Origin: Acinetobacter pollinis
GTDB taxonomy: Bacteria > Pseudomonadota > Gammaproteobacteria > Pseudomonadales > Moraxellaceae
DNA length: 59,993 bases
NCBI RefSeq assembly: GCF_015627175.1
Contig: NZ_VTDQ01000014.1
Span: 1 to 59,993 of the forward strand
Direction: 5' to 3'
This document shows, piece by piece, positions 27,274-35,325 of this stretch. A program made the position numbers and the translations under genes. Position 1 is the stretch's first letter, and every line of letters starts with the position of its first letter. The notes beneath the pieces are model-generated. The model saw nothing but the letters and a program-made list of their open reading frames with translations, searched no databases and was not told the DNA's origin.

Positions 27274-29075
27274 TTAAGACTATCCCATAAATCCAATTTT
27301 TTAAGAGACTCAGCATGCTTTTCAAGAAAAGTGTTCAGAGTAACTTCATCACTGTCATCAAGTAAATCAAATTCTAAAAGTGTGAAACTTTGATTAATTA
27401 GCTTCGCATTCATTAAATAAATTTTAATTTCCTTTTTACCCAAACGTAAAGAAACAGTTTGCTGTTCTTTAAATACTTGAGAACCAGGAACTATAATAGA
27501 TAAGGATACCTCATTTAGTACATCTTTTCTAACAAGTAATGCAGGATGATAAGATGTAGATGTTTTATTTACAAAAAGTTGAACAGCACAAGGTGTAATA
27601 TCTTGTGATAAGATTTCAATACCAAATTCAATATGATGGTTTTTTACTTGTTTTAACCAGCGAATCACACCTGCTCGCCAAGGACTTTGTTTATTTTCTT
27701 GAACGAGAATGAGTTCTCCTGTACGCAGTTGTTTCGGAATTTCTTGCGTCCATTTCATTCGATATCCATTTACACTGATATCTATAATCGTACAGCTATA
27801 AATTTGCTTTTGGCCTTCATCTTCAACAGATAGTTTTTTCGTTTTAATGAGAGGTTTTTGCTGTTTTTTTACATCTGTATCCCACATCGAAGACTGAAGC
27901 TCAGAATGCCATGAAGAAGTTTGTCTAGACTCTGAAGATTTAGGAAAATCTTTTAATTTTTCTAAAGTATCTTCGAACTCCTTGCCGTTAGATAAATAGT
28001 AATGGGCAGATTGAAGTCCAAATGTAATACAAATGTTAGATGTGAAGTTATAACGCTCGAAGCGACGTTCTGGAGAGTTATTTAGAATATTGAGTGTATG
28101 AAAAACAAGTGAGGAAGTTAAATTTTGCTGTTCTATCTTAGAAAGAGATTTTTGGCCTGGTAAATTTACTAAATTAATATGCTCATAGAGCGATTGTGTT
28201 TCTAAATAGAGCACACCATCTTCCATATCATTCTGAAAATGATTCATGACTGGTGGGAAGTCTTTATTTAAATCAATGGTGTATCTGGAAAAATTATTTT
28301 CTTTTAAAGACAGTTTTAAGAATTTTACCCACTGGAAACTGCATTGATAGAGCTCATAAATTTCGACAGGCCGTACTTGATGTGTATTTAAGATATCAAG
28401 TAGGCACATTTGTTTATAAACATCTAAAATTGTTTGTGGTGCTTTTATGCTAGAAGAGAATTGATATTTAGACTTGATGTCCTGATCATCAAAATCATTA
28501 TCTTGAGCAATGTTATAGAGTTGATGAGCACAACGCCATTGTCCAATGAGTGCACCTTTATATAAAAGTAATTGCTGGTACCTTAATAAATTCAACTGCT
28601 CTAATGCAAGATAAATACTTACAATCCGTATTTGTTGTAAGTTCTTACGTTTGAGTACAGAAAATATCGAAAATTTTGCATGATTTAATGTCTTATCTAA
28701 ATCATGAGCAATATGATTATAAATACGTGCGATATAGCATCTGAATAGCTGAGTAAGATCGGTAACGCCTTCTTGATGATTAATATTGAGTGTATAGCTC
28801 CCAATAAAATTCTTTTCTAAAAAACTGATCGTTTGTTCTAACAATGAATGTAGACTTTGAATGAATTGATATCTTAATTCAGGTGCACAATCTAATTCTG
28901 ATATTTCGACAATAGCATTCAACAAAGCTTTGGAGGAGTCTCCAAGCTGAGAAGAATTAAGTTGGTCAGCCCACTGTTGAATACTTTTTACATTTGTTTC
29001 ACAAAAGCTTAAAGTTTCGCGAGTGGTCTCATTTGGTATTGTAAAAAAATCTGGAGATAAATTCTGCGTGTCCAT
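27270..29075 (-). CDS. fimW: FimW-like PilZ-domain protein
   Basis: 601-aa cytosolic protein. The N-terminal two thirds are helical with no recognised domain. A PilZ-like beta-barrel occupies about residues 405-510, with the D-x-S-x-x-G motif (IIDISVNGYRMKW), and a further beta-rich segment runs to the end. In P. aeruginosa the gene beside fimX (PA4958) encodes FimW, a cyclic-di-GMP receptor involved in surface attachment and pilus activity; position and domain layout suggest this is its counterpart. The R-x-x-x-R half of the PilZ ligand site is not evident upstream of the D-x-S-x-x-G motif, so ligand binding is uncertain. Sixteen nucleotides separate it from epmB, and it overlaps fimX by 4 nt. 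Confidence 0.7.
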   Translation of the reverse strand: MDTQNLSPDFFTIPNETTRETLSFCETNVKSIQQWADQLNSSQLGDSSKALLNAIVEISELDCAPELRYQFIQSLHSLLEQTISFLEKNFIGSYTLNINHQEGVTDLTQLFRCYIARIYNHIAHDLDKTLNHAKFSIFSVLKRKNLQQIRIVSIYLALEQLNLLRYQQLLLYKGALIGQWRCAHQLYNIAQDNDFDDQDIKSKYQFSSSIKAPQTILDVYKQMCLLDILNTHQVRPVEIYELYQCSFQWVKFLKLSLKENNFSRYTIDLNKDFPPVMNHFQNDMEDGVLYLETQSLYEHINLVNLPGQKSLSKIEQQNLTSSLVFHTLNILNNSPERRFERYNFTSNICITFGLQSAHYYLSNGKEFEDTLEKLKDFPKSSESRQTSSWHSELQSSMWDTDVKKQQKPLIKTKKLSVEDEGQKQIYSCTIIDISVNGYRMKWTQEIPKQLRTGELILVQENKQSPWRAGVIRWLKQVKNHHIEFGIEILSQDITPCAVQLFVNKTSTSYHPALLVRKDVLNEVSLSIIVPGSQVFKEQQTVSLRLGKKEIKIYLMNAKLINQSFTLLEFDLLDDSDEVTLNTFLEKHAESLKKLDLWDSLK

Positions 29076-29091
29076 AACTCACCAGTTTATT

Positions 29092-30102
29092 TCAGGATTT
29101 CCCATATAAAGGGGTTTTATTAGGTTCTCCCGCAATCTCTCTTACAAGTTTCGGTACGAGATAGCCAGGTAAATTTGCAAGCATTTCTGTATAAATATCG
29201 TCTACATATTCGGAATCTAAATCGAAGTGGTGGGCGCCTTTTACCTTATCTAATACGTGAAGATAGTAAGGAGTGATATGGGCCTCAAAAAGACGATAGC
29301 TTAACTTTACTAAAGTTTGAGCTGAGTCATTCACACCTTTTAACATGACTGCTTGATTAAAAAGCATAATGTTAGGATGTAAAAGACTTTTAAATTTCTC
29401 AATGGTAAAGTCATCTAACTCATTGGGATGGTTAGAGTGTAACACTAGAATGATGCGCATCCTACTTTTTTTTAGTATTTTTGTTAACTCGTTATCAATT
29501 CTAGAAGGCAAAACAATAGGTGTACGTGAGTGAATACGTAATATTTTAATCTGTTGAATTGTTTCCAAGCGTTCAATCCATAGCGATAATTTTTCGTTAG
29601 AAATTGTAAGTGGATCGCCACCACTTAAGATAATCTCATTGATTTCTGGGTGAGATTCAATATATGTTTTTATATTTAGCCAATCTTGGCTCTTTGGTAA
29701 ATTTTCTTGGTATGGAAAGTGCCTTCTAAAACAGTATCTACAATGAACTGCACATGCACCAGTAATGGTTAATAGGAATCTTGATTTATACTTATGTAGC
29801 ACACCAGGCAATTGATTTGCTTCTTCTTCTCCAAGAGGGTCGACAACATATCCATCGTGTTCTTCGAGCTCTAAATGATGCGGTAGAATTTGTAAAAGTA
29901 GAGGATCAAGTGGGTCTTCTTTTTTTATTTTTTCTACGAAATGACGAGGCACACGTAATTTAAATGCCTTTGACGCAAGTAATGAACCTGACAATAATTG
30001 ATCTTTTGATAGGTTTAATATATCAAGGAGCTCTTCTGGATCTGTAATTAGATCACTTAGTTGAGTTTTCCAGTTTTGCTCTTGGTACAAATAGTTTATC
30101 AT
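29092..30102 (-). CDS. epmB: EF-P (R)-beta-lysylation protein EpmB, lysine 2,3-aminomutase type
   Basis: 336-aa radical-SAM, PLP-dependent aminomutase that makes (R)-beta-lysine for attachment to elongation factor P. The iron-sulfur cluster cysteines are C117, C121 and C124 (CAVHCRYCFRR), followed by LSGGDPLT and RIHSRTPIVLP. The start MINYLYQEQNW fits the family. It is divergent from efp, its functional target, across a 70-bp gap, and is the first gene of an operon with fimW and fimX. The EpmA ligase gene is not in the window. Confidence 0.95.
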   Translation of the reverse strand: MINYLYQEQNWKTQLSDLITDPEELLDILNLSKDQLLSGSLLASKAFKLRVPRHFVEKIKKEDPLDPLLLQILPHHLELEEHDGYVVDPLGEEEANQLPGVLHKYKSRFLLTITGACAVHCRYCFRRHFPYQENLPKSQDWLNIKTYIESHPEINEIILSGGDPLTISNEKLSLWIERLETIQQIKILRIHSRTPIVLPSRIDNELTKILKKSRMRIILVLHSNHPNELDDFTIEKFKSLLHPNIMLFNQAVMLKGVNDSAQTLVKLSYRLFEAHITPYYLHVLDKVKGAHHFDLDSEYVDDIYTEMLANLPGYLVPKLVREIAGEPNKTPLYGKS

Positions 30103-30118
30103 GCCACTTGCTGAAAAA

Positions 30119-30135
30119 AATGCTAGTCTAGCATT
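30119..30135. repeat. 17-bp palindrome in the epmB/efp promoter gap
   Basis: AATGCTAGTCTAGCATT, with 8-bp arms around one central base, lies midway between the divergent epmB and efp starts. It may be an operator or a chance palindrome. Confidence 0.4.
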
Positions 30136-30172
30136 AATCGATTTAAATTAGTAAGTTTGGAGTGTGCCAGCC

Positions 30173-30742
30173 ATGGCCAATTATTCTACAAATGAGTTCA
30201 AGCAAGGCTTAAAAGTCATGCTTGATGGTAATCCATGTTCAATTATGGAGAATGAATACGTAAAACCTGGTAAAGGTCAGGCTTTTAACCGCGTTAAACT
30301 GCGTAATTTAAAAACAGGTAAAGTATTAGAAAAAACTTTCAAATCTAATGAATCATTAGAGTCTGCAGATATTGTAGAAGTTGAAATGGAATACTTGTAT
30401 AACGATGGTGAAATGTGGCACTTCATGGATCCAGCATCATTTGAGCAAATTGCTGCAGATAAAACAGCAATGGGTGATGCGACTAAGTGGTTGAAAGACG
30501 ACTCAAATGAAAAATGTACAATTATGCTATTTAACGGTGTTCCTTTAACTGTGAATGCACCTAATTTTGTTGTTTTACAAATTGTAGAAACAGATCCAGG
30601 TGTAAAAGGTGATACTGCTGGAACGGGTGGCAAGCCAGCCAAACTAGAAACAGGTGCGGTTGTACGTGTTCCATTATTTGTTCAACAAGAAGAAAAAATT
30701 CGTGTAGATACGCGCACTGGCGATTATTTAGAGCGTGCGTAA
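30173..30742 (+). CDS. efp: Elongation factor P
   Basis: 189-aa tRNA-shaped translation factor that relieves ribosome stalling at polyproline. Lys34 in KPGKGQAF is the beta-lysylation site, consistent with the divergent epmB gene. The ATG at 30173 ([19 protein letters not shown], aligning with E. coli EF-P) is chosen over the in-frame GTG at 30164; GGAG lies 10 nt upstream. The three-domain length is normal, ending [10 protein letters not shown] hairpin terminator follows. Confidence 0.97.
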   Translation: MANYSTNEFKQGLKVMLDGNPCSIMENEYVKPGKGQAFNRVKLRNLKTGKVLEKTFKSNESLESADIVEVEMEYLYNDGEMWHFMDPASFEQIAADKTAMGDATKWLKDDSNEKCTIMLFNGVPLTVNAPNFVVLQIVETDPGVKGDTAGTGGKPAKLETGAVVRVPLFVQQEEKIRVDTRTGDYLERA

Positions 30743-30769
30743 TTATTTTATACTGAATCATCTTTAATA

Positions 30770-30796
30770 TTAAGGGTCTCTTTATGAGGCCCTTAA
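30770..30796 (+). terminator. efp terminator
   Basis: TTAAGGGTCTC / GAGGCCCTTAA stem (one wobble pair) with loop TTTAT, followed by a short T-rich stretch. Confidence 0.75.
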
Positions 30797-31021
30797 TTAT
30801 TATAGTGCATTTGTTGAATTATTTTTGTGCTTTATATTATTTTTCGCACCATAATATTACTTTTATATATATTTATTATTTTTCATCTAATTCATTAGTC
30901 TAATAACAGTATTTAATTATTATTTTTATTTTTTAATTATAGTATATTGATTTTCCGCTACTTTTGAATGAATTTTGGGCGGATATATTTTAAGACTATT
31001 TTGTTTCTGACGGGGAAAGAA

Positions 31022-31909
31022 ATGAAGAAAATACTATTGATGACGGTAATATTAACATCTTTATATGCAGCTCAAACACATGCCGAAAGTACATTAGATC
31101 GAATTAAAACATCAGGAAAAATTACTATTGGTTATAGAGATGCAGCCGATCCTATTTCTTATACAGTGAATGATAAACCTGTGGGTTACGCATTAGATAT
31201 TTGTAATCAGGTCGTTAGTGATATTAAAAAAACACTAAATAAACCTGATTTGCAGGTGAAATATGAGTTAGTTCATCCAATGACACGTATTCCAGATGTA
31301 ATTACTGGAAAAATCGATTTAGAGTGCGGAACAACAACCAACACAAAACAACGACAGGATGTAGTAGATTTCTCTACTAGCTATTTTGTAACTGAAGTGC
31401 GTATGGCTGTAAAGAGTAATACGAACTATACAAAAATCACTGACCTCAATGGCAAAGCAATTGTAACAACAAAAGGTACAACTTCAGATAAATATATTCG
31501 AACTTTAAAACGAAATGATTTAATTGATGTTAAGAATATTTTTGGTTCTGATAATAATGAAGCATTTGCTTTACTTTCTTCAGGTAGAGCTTCTGCATTG
31601 GTTATGGACGATAATACTTTGGCTGGTTTAATTGCAAAATCAGGACATCCACAAGATTATAAAATGATAGGTCCAGTATTATCAAAAGAACCATATGGGA
31701 TAATGATTGCTAAAAATAATCCTCAATTAAAATCCATGGTAGATCATGTTATTCATAAAATGTGGATTTCAGGTGAAATGGCAAAACTATATAAAAAATG
31801 GTTTCAATCACCTATTCCACCAAATAACTTAAATTTAAACATTGCACCAAATAGCTCATTTAAACAATTTGAAAAAGTACCCAATGATGAAGGTATCGAT
31901 TTATCCTAA
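31022..31909 (+). CDS. Orphan GltI-like amino acid binding protein
   Basis: 295-aa periplasmic solute-binding protein, clearly paralogous to the gltI product at 16057. Shared blocks include DLNGKA, VTT-GTTSDKYI, GLIAKS, EPYGIM and LYKKWF. The signal peptide is about residues 1-21 (ending T-H-A). The ATG at 31022 has GGGGA upstream; the longer frame from 30968 would bury the signal peptide. No permease or ATPase gene is adjacent, and its upstream region has no GG-N10-GC promoter, unlike gltI. It may feed the GltJKL channel with a different ligand, or act as a sensor or scavenger. It borders the accessory cluster of small secreted proteins, has AT-rich codon use and a strong terminator. Confidence 0.9.
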   Translation: MKKILLMTVILTSLYAAQTHAESTLDRIKTSGKITIGYRDAADPISYTVNDKPVGYALDICNQVVSDIKKTLNKPDLQVKYELVHPMTRIPDVITGKIDLECGTTTNTKQRQDVVDFSTSYFVTEVRMAVKSNTNYTKITDLNGKAIVTTKGTTSDKYIRTLKRNDLIDVKNIFGSDNNEAFALLSSGRASALVMDDNTLAGLIAKSGHPQDYKMIGPVLSKEPYGIMIAKNNPQLKSMVDHVIHKMWISGEMAKLYKKWFQSPIPPNNLNLNIAPNSSFKQFEKVPNDEGIDLS

Positions 31910-31921
31910 ATTGCTTTAGAT

Positions 31922-31950
31922 AAAAGAGACTTCCTTGAAGTCTCTTTTTT
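31922..31950 (+). terminator. Terminator after the orphan binding protein
   Basis: AAAAGAGACTTC, loop CTT, GAAGTCTCTTTTTT: a perfect stem with a T-tract. Confidence 0.9.
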
Positions 31951-32049
31951 ATTAATATATAGAAAATATAACTATTCTTAATTAAAGTATTGTAAATTCT
32001 ACACTCATTTTTTCACATAAATTTATATAATTGTGATGGAGTTTATATT

Positions 32050-32451
32050 TTGATTAGTTTTAGTAAGTTTTTATTATCAATGACGGTTATCTTCTCTGGT
32101 TTTACAACAGTGCATGCTGAATCAGGGTATCGTGTATGTGGCGCATTTGCATATGTTCCTGGTTCTGGACAGCTTACCAAGGGTTTAGTTACCAAAGTTT
32201 CCAAAGGAAATGGTGGAGACACTTGTGGTAAAAAAGTAAGTTTTATGACCAACTACTATGCAAATGCTTATAAAGGCGAGAAAGCAGACCAGTCTATGAA
32301 AATGATAACATGTGAAGATTTTTCTAATCATATGGGAATATCAGGTGACATTTGTAGATCTATGCAAGTGAACAAAATTTATAAATACAATACGATTTAT
32401 GATCGGAATCCAGCTGTAAAGAATCCAACGGTAACATTTTGGCATAATTAA
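32050..32451 (+). CDS. Small secreted four-cysteine protein, family copy 1
   Basis: 133 aa, family not recognised. A signal peptide of about 23 residues (ending V-H-A) leaves a mature protein of about 110 aa that begins ESGYRVC. Four cysteines occupy the same places in all four copies: YRVC, DTCGKK, TCEDFS and DICRSM. Other family blocks are KVSFMTNYYANAY and VNKIYKY, and the last residues are FWHN. Four conserved cysteines suggest two disulfide bonds and a periplasmic or extracellular location. The start is a TTG with GGAG 8 nt upstream; no ATG fits the signal peptide. Function unknown. Confidence 0.75.
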   Translation: MISFSKFLLSMTVIFSGFTTVHAESGYRVCGAFAYVPGSGQLTKGLVTKVSKGNGGDTCGKKVSFMTNYYANAYKGEKADQSMKMITCEDFSNHMGISGDICRSMQVNKIYKYNTIYDRNPAVKNPTVTFWHN

Positions 32452-32457
32452 AATTAG

Positions 32458-32478
32458 ACCACCTACGTTGTAGGTGGT
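32458..32478 (+). terminator. Hairpin after copy 1
   Basis: ACCACCTAC, loop GTT, GTAGGTGGT: perfect 9-bp stem, weak T-tract. Confidence 0.55.
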
Positions 32479-32546
32479 ACTTATAGATTAATAATAAATA
32501 TACAAAAAAGATAAAATGTAAATAAATTTTATATTATTATTTAATT

Positions 32547-32562
32547 TGTGACATGTGTCACA
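32547..32562 (+). promoter_or_regulatory. Perfect CRP-type palindrome before copy 2
   Basis: TGTGACATGTGTCACA fits TGTGA-N6-TCACA exactly. It ends 24 nt before the ATG, too close for standard activation at -41.5, so repression or an RNA hairpin (TGTGAC / GTCACA) is also possible. Confidence 0.55.
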
Positions 32563-32586
32563 TTTTAATAATTTTGAGTTTTAGTT

Positions 32587-32958
32587 ATGTTTAACAGAAT
32601 TTTTTTATCTATTTTATTATTATCTGGAACAACACTTATTTATGCAGAACCTGGCTATCGAGTTTGTTCTGTCTTAAACCAAAGCGATATGCGTACTGGA
32701 TTAGTGGTAAAGGTTGCAAAAGAAAATAAGGACGATACTTGCGGTAAAAAGGTCAATTTTATGCGTAGTTATTATGGAAACGCATATCCTGGCCAACAGG
32801 CAACATTTAATACGCGGTTAATGACATGTGAAGACTTTTCACAGGGTTCTATTCGAGCAACAGGCGATGTTTGTAAATCGATGCAAGTCAATAAAATCTA
32901 TAAATATACAGTCAAAACACAATATACAGATGCTGGGGTTAAATTTTGGCATAATTAA
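32587..32958 (+). CDS. Small secreted four-cysteine protein, family copy 2
   Basis: 123 aa, the shortest copy. The signal peptide is about 20 residues (ending I-Y-A), and the mature part starts EPGYRVC. The four family cysteines (YRVC, DTCGKK, TCEDFS, DVCKSM), the VNKIYKY block and the FWHN end are conserved. The mature protein is lysine/arginine-rich and looks basic. ATG start with GAG about 9 nt upstream. Copy 3 starts 37 nt after its stop with no terminator between, so the two are probably co-transcribed from the CRP-type palindrome region. Function unknown; candidates include an inhibitor, an immunity protein or an adhesin-like factor, none demonstrated. Confidence 0.8.
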   Translation: MFNRIFLSILLLSGTTLIYAEPGYRVCSVLNQSDMRTGLVVKVAKENKDDTCGKKVNFMRSYYGNAYPGQQATFNTRLMTCEDFSQGSIRATGDVCKSMQVNKIYKYTVKTQYTDAGVKFWHN

Positions 32959-32995
32959 TTTATAAAATGTTATTTTTCAAATATGGAGTATTTAA

Positions 32996-33433
32996 TTGAA
33001 AAAATTAAGAAAAACATTTTTTTATTCAATTTTTATGACGGTTATTTCTTTATTTGGTTTTACCACACTACATGCAGAATCTGGTTATAGAGTATGCGTG
33101 GTGACGAACGATACAATTTTTATCAATCCTGAAACTAATTTAGTGAGAGGTTTAGGACGAGGACTTGTTGTTAAAGTTGCGAAAGAAAATAAAGACAATA
33201 CTTGTGGTAAAAAAATAGCATTCATGCAACAAAACTATGGTTTGGCTTACGCAGGCGATAAATCAAAGTATAAATTTGTGATGCAACAATGTGAAGCTTT
33301 TTCAGAAGTCATTGGTTTAGATAAAGCAGATTTATGTAAATCAATGGAAGTGAATAAAATATATAAATATAGCTCAAAATATGGATACCCACATGGGGTT
33401 TCCAATCCGAGCTTAGTGTTTTGGCATAATTAA
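32996..33433 (+). CDS. Small secreted four-cysteine protein, family copy 3
   Basis: 145 aa. The signal peptide is about 27 residues (ending L-H-A). The mature protein begins ESGYRVC and carries an insertion (NDTIFINPETNLVRGLG) before the conserved LVVKVAKENKDNTCGKK block. Cysteines are at YRVC, NTCGKK, QCEAFS and DLCKSM; the C-terminus is LVFWHN. Like copy 1 it starts with TTG, with GGAG 7 nt upstream. It is probably co-transcribed with copy 2 and ends in a good terminator before the first beta-helix gene. Its sequence is nearest to copies 2 (VVKVAKENKD) and 1 (signal peptide, GFTTxHAESGYRVC), consistent with local duplication. Confidence 0.78.
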   Translation: MKKLRKTFFYSIFMTVISLFGFTTLHAESGYRVCVVTNDTIFINPETNLVRGLGRGLVVKVAKENKDNTCGKKIAFMQQNYGLAYAGDKSKYKFVMQQCEAFSEVIGLDKADLCKSMEVNKIYKYSSKYGYPHGVSNPSLVFWHN

Positions 33434-33437
33434 TACT

Positions 33438-33462
33438 AAACCGCCTATATGGCGGTTTTTTT
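33438..33462 (+). terminator. Terminator after copy 3
   Basis: AAACCGCC, loop TATAT, GGCGGTTTTTTT. Confidence 0.85.
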
Positions 33463-33526
33463 AATGTTGGATGAATGACACAACATGAATAAATATTAGT
33501 TTTCTAATCATAATGATAATTTCAAT

Positions 33527-33551
33527 ATAGAGCAGTAAGTAAATGCTCTAT
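33527..33551 (+). repeat. Hairpin before the first beta-helix gene
   Basis: ATAGAGCA and TGCTCTAT around a 9-nt loop, 25 nt upstream of the ATG at 33577. It has no T-tract; possible 5' leader structure or operator. Confidence 0.4.
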
Positions 33552-33576
33552 TTATAAAATGATAAGGAATAAAACA

Positions 33577-35325
33577 ATGACAACAAACAATGAAACCTCC
33601 GAAGAAAATACTACAGTCACAACTGAATCTATAGTGACTAATATTACTGATGCAACATCTCAAAGTATATTCAATCAAAAGAGTATTACGATTGTTGAAA
33701 GTAGTAATGAATTAGAAAAACTAGATAAATGGGATTTAAGATCCGTTTATGTCAATAACGATGGGAAATATGATTATTCAGTTTCGAAGTCATTATGGGT
33801 AAAAGATGAAACTTACAATACTTATGACTTTAAAAGTGCACAGCCGATTCAATATTATTTTGATCAATTGAATGATTGGAATGATGCAATTGAATTAGCG
33901 CAACTGAATATGTTTATTAAGGGTTATTCGCCTAAAATGATTTTCCCTTCCGGTGTGATTAAAATTAAAAGGCCTATTTGGGGTGCAGCAGCACTAGGAA
34001 TGTACTTAAATGAAAAGTATCCAGATTTAGGGATATACAATAGTACAAATAATACTTTTTTAGCTTACCCGCCTTTAATTATTGAAGGTCAAGGGAGAGA
34101 TGCGACAACAATTGAGTTTGCGGGAGGGAAAGGACGAGGCACTCCAGACGATTTGACTTGGGTAAATTATGGAGCAATTCATACAGCACCATATGATGTA
34201 TTGGAACAATGTAGTGGAAATGCAAAGATTTTTTATCATCAGGGCTATTGGACTAGAGTAAATTTAAAAGGATTTACACTCTATGGTTATAACTCAGATA
34301 CAAATGGTGATCGACCAAACTGTCATGGGATTGTGTTATTTAGGGGGAATCGTGCATTTGTAAGTGATGTTGTTATTAACTGTTTTAATGGTGCAGGGTT
34401 ATTGTGTGATGGATATTACGATTCATTTTTAGAAAAGTTTGAAATTTTTCAATGTGGTCGAATGTCACCTGTTTATGGTGAATATAAAACAAAAAAATTA
34501 ACCACATTAGATTATCAAACATATGCACCCTTACACGTGATGAAATCTGATATTGGTGATGGATGGGACAATTGTAACTTTCTACGTTTCTTAAACTTTC
34601 ATATAGAAGATAATTATAATGCTGTAGCCGATATTATTGTAACAGGGGACTCCTCACCAATTTGGATTGAAAATATACATTTCGAATGTGATAGTTCTGA
34701 TGGAATTGGCCAGTTAGGTACAAAAACCGTAATTGCTTTAGGTGAATATGGTGTGAGTCGATTTGCACAGGACGGTATTGAAAATTATGTATATGGCTCT
34801 GAGAAATTTACAGGTAATGGTGGAGGGTATGTATATTGGTCTAGAGGAGCTGGCTATGTACCAACCTATGCTGATGGAATAGTCTTAGGTCAATATACAC
34901 AATTAAATATTGATAATTTAGAGTTTCCTAATGCTTTAAGTGTATCTATAAATGGAGGTAATGCAAGTGCCTTGCTAAAAGCAAATAAATGTAGCTTCGG
35001 TAGCATTAATAATTCAGCAAATGCCTCTCAGATACAGTTAACTGATTGTAATATTTCAAGTTATAAACAAAGCTACGGCTTGTGTCCTGTAATGAATAAT
35101 GTAAATGTATCGGGACCTATAGAGATAAACTATAGTCTCAGTACTCTAGAAAATATGATTGTTTTGAATAATGTAACCTGTGAATATGCTACAGGAACAA
35201 TTCAATATGGAAACGTAAATTTGGTGTCTACAAGCTCAACTACGGGTACGACATTATTTATATCTGATGGAAGCAATAATATATATGATAATTATATAGT
35301 AAATACATTAGGAGAATTAAAATGA
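33577..35325 (+). CDS. Tailspike-like parallel beta-helix protein 1
   Basis: 582 aa with no signal peptide or membrane segment. The N-terminus is a Thr/Asn/Glu-rich, probably flexible segment (about residues 1-45), followed by a beta-rich body with the start of a pectate-lyase-like right-handed helix (MIFPSGVIKIKRPIWG, PLIIEGQGRDATTIEF, VNLKGFTLYGY) as in phage tailspikes and depolymerases. Asp/Glu pairs that could be catalytic cannot be assigned. AAGGA precedes the ATG at 33577. Its stop overlaps the start of the S74-domain gene by 4 nt, so the two are translated together. No other phage structural genes are nearby. It could be a receptor-binding or polysaccharide-degrading protein of a decayed prophage, or a domesticated exported enzyme. 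Confidence 0.7.
   Translation: MTTNNETSEENTTVTTESIVTNITDATSQSIFNQKSITIVESSNELEKLDKWDLRSVYVNNDGKYDYSVSKSLWVKDETYNTYDFKSAQPIQYYFDQLNDWNDAIELAQLNMFIKGYSPKMIFPSGVIKIKRPIWGAAALGMYLNEKYPDLGIYNSTNNTFLAYPPLIIEGQGRDATTIEFAGGKGRGTPDDLTWVNYGAIHTAPYDVLEQCSGNAKIFYHQGYWTRVNLKGFTLYGYNSDTNGDRPNCHGIVLFRGNRAFVSDVVINCFNGAGLLCDGYYDSFLEKFEIFQCGRMSPVYGEYKTKKLTTLDYQTYAPLHVMKSDIGDGWDNCNFLRFLNFHIEDNYNAVADIIVTGDSSPIWIENIHFECDSSDGIGQLGTKTVIALGEYGVSRFAQDGIENYVYGSEKFTGNGGGYVYWSRGAGYVPTYADGIVLGQYTQLNIDNLEFPNALSVSINGGNASALLKANKCSFGSINNSANASQIQLTDCNISSYKQSYGLCPVMNNVNVSGPIEINYSLSTLENMIVLNNVTCEYATGTIQYGNVNLVSTSSTTGTTLFISDGSNNIYDNYIVNTLGELK

Noticed and set aside
31995..32040. A CRP site before copy 1
   Set aside because: The TCACA and TGTGA arms are in the wrong order and 14 nt apart.
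33508..33525. A Fur box before beta-helix gene 1
   Set aside because: Only the left half (AATGATAAT) fits; the right half does not.
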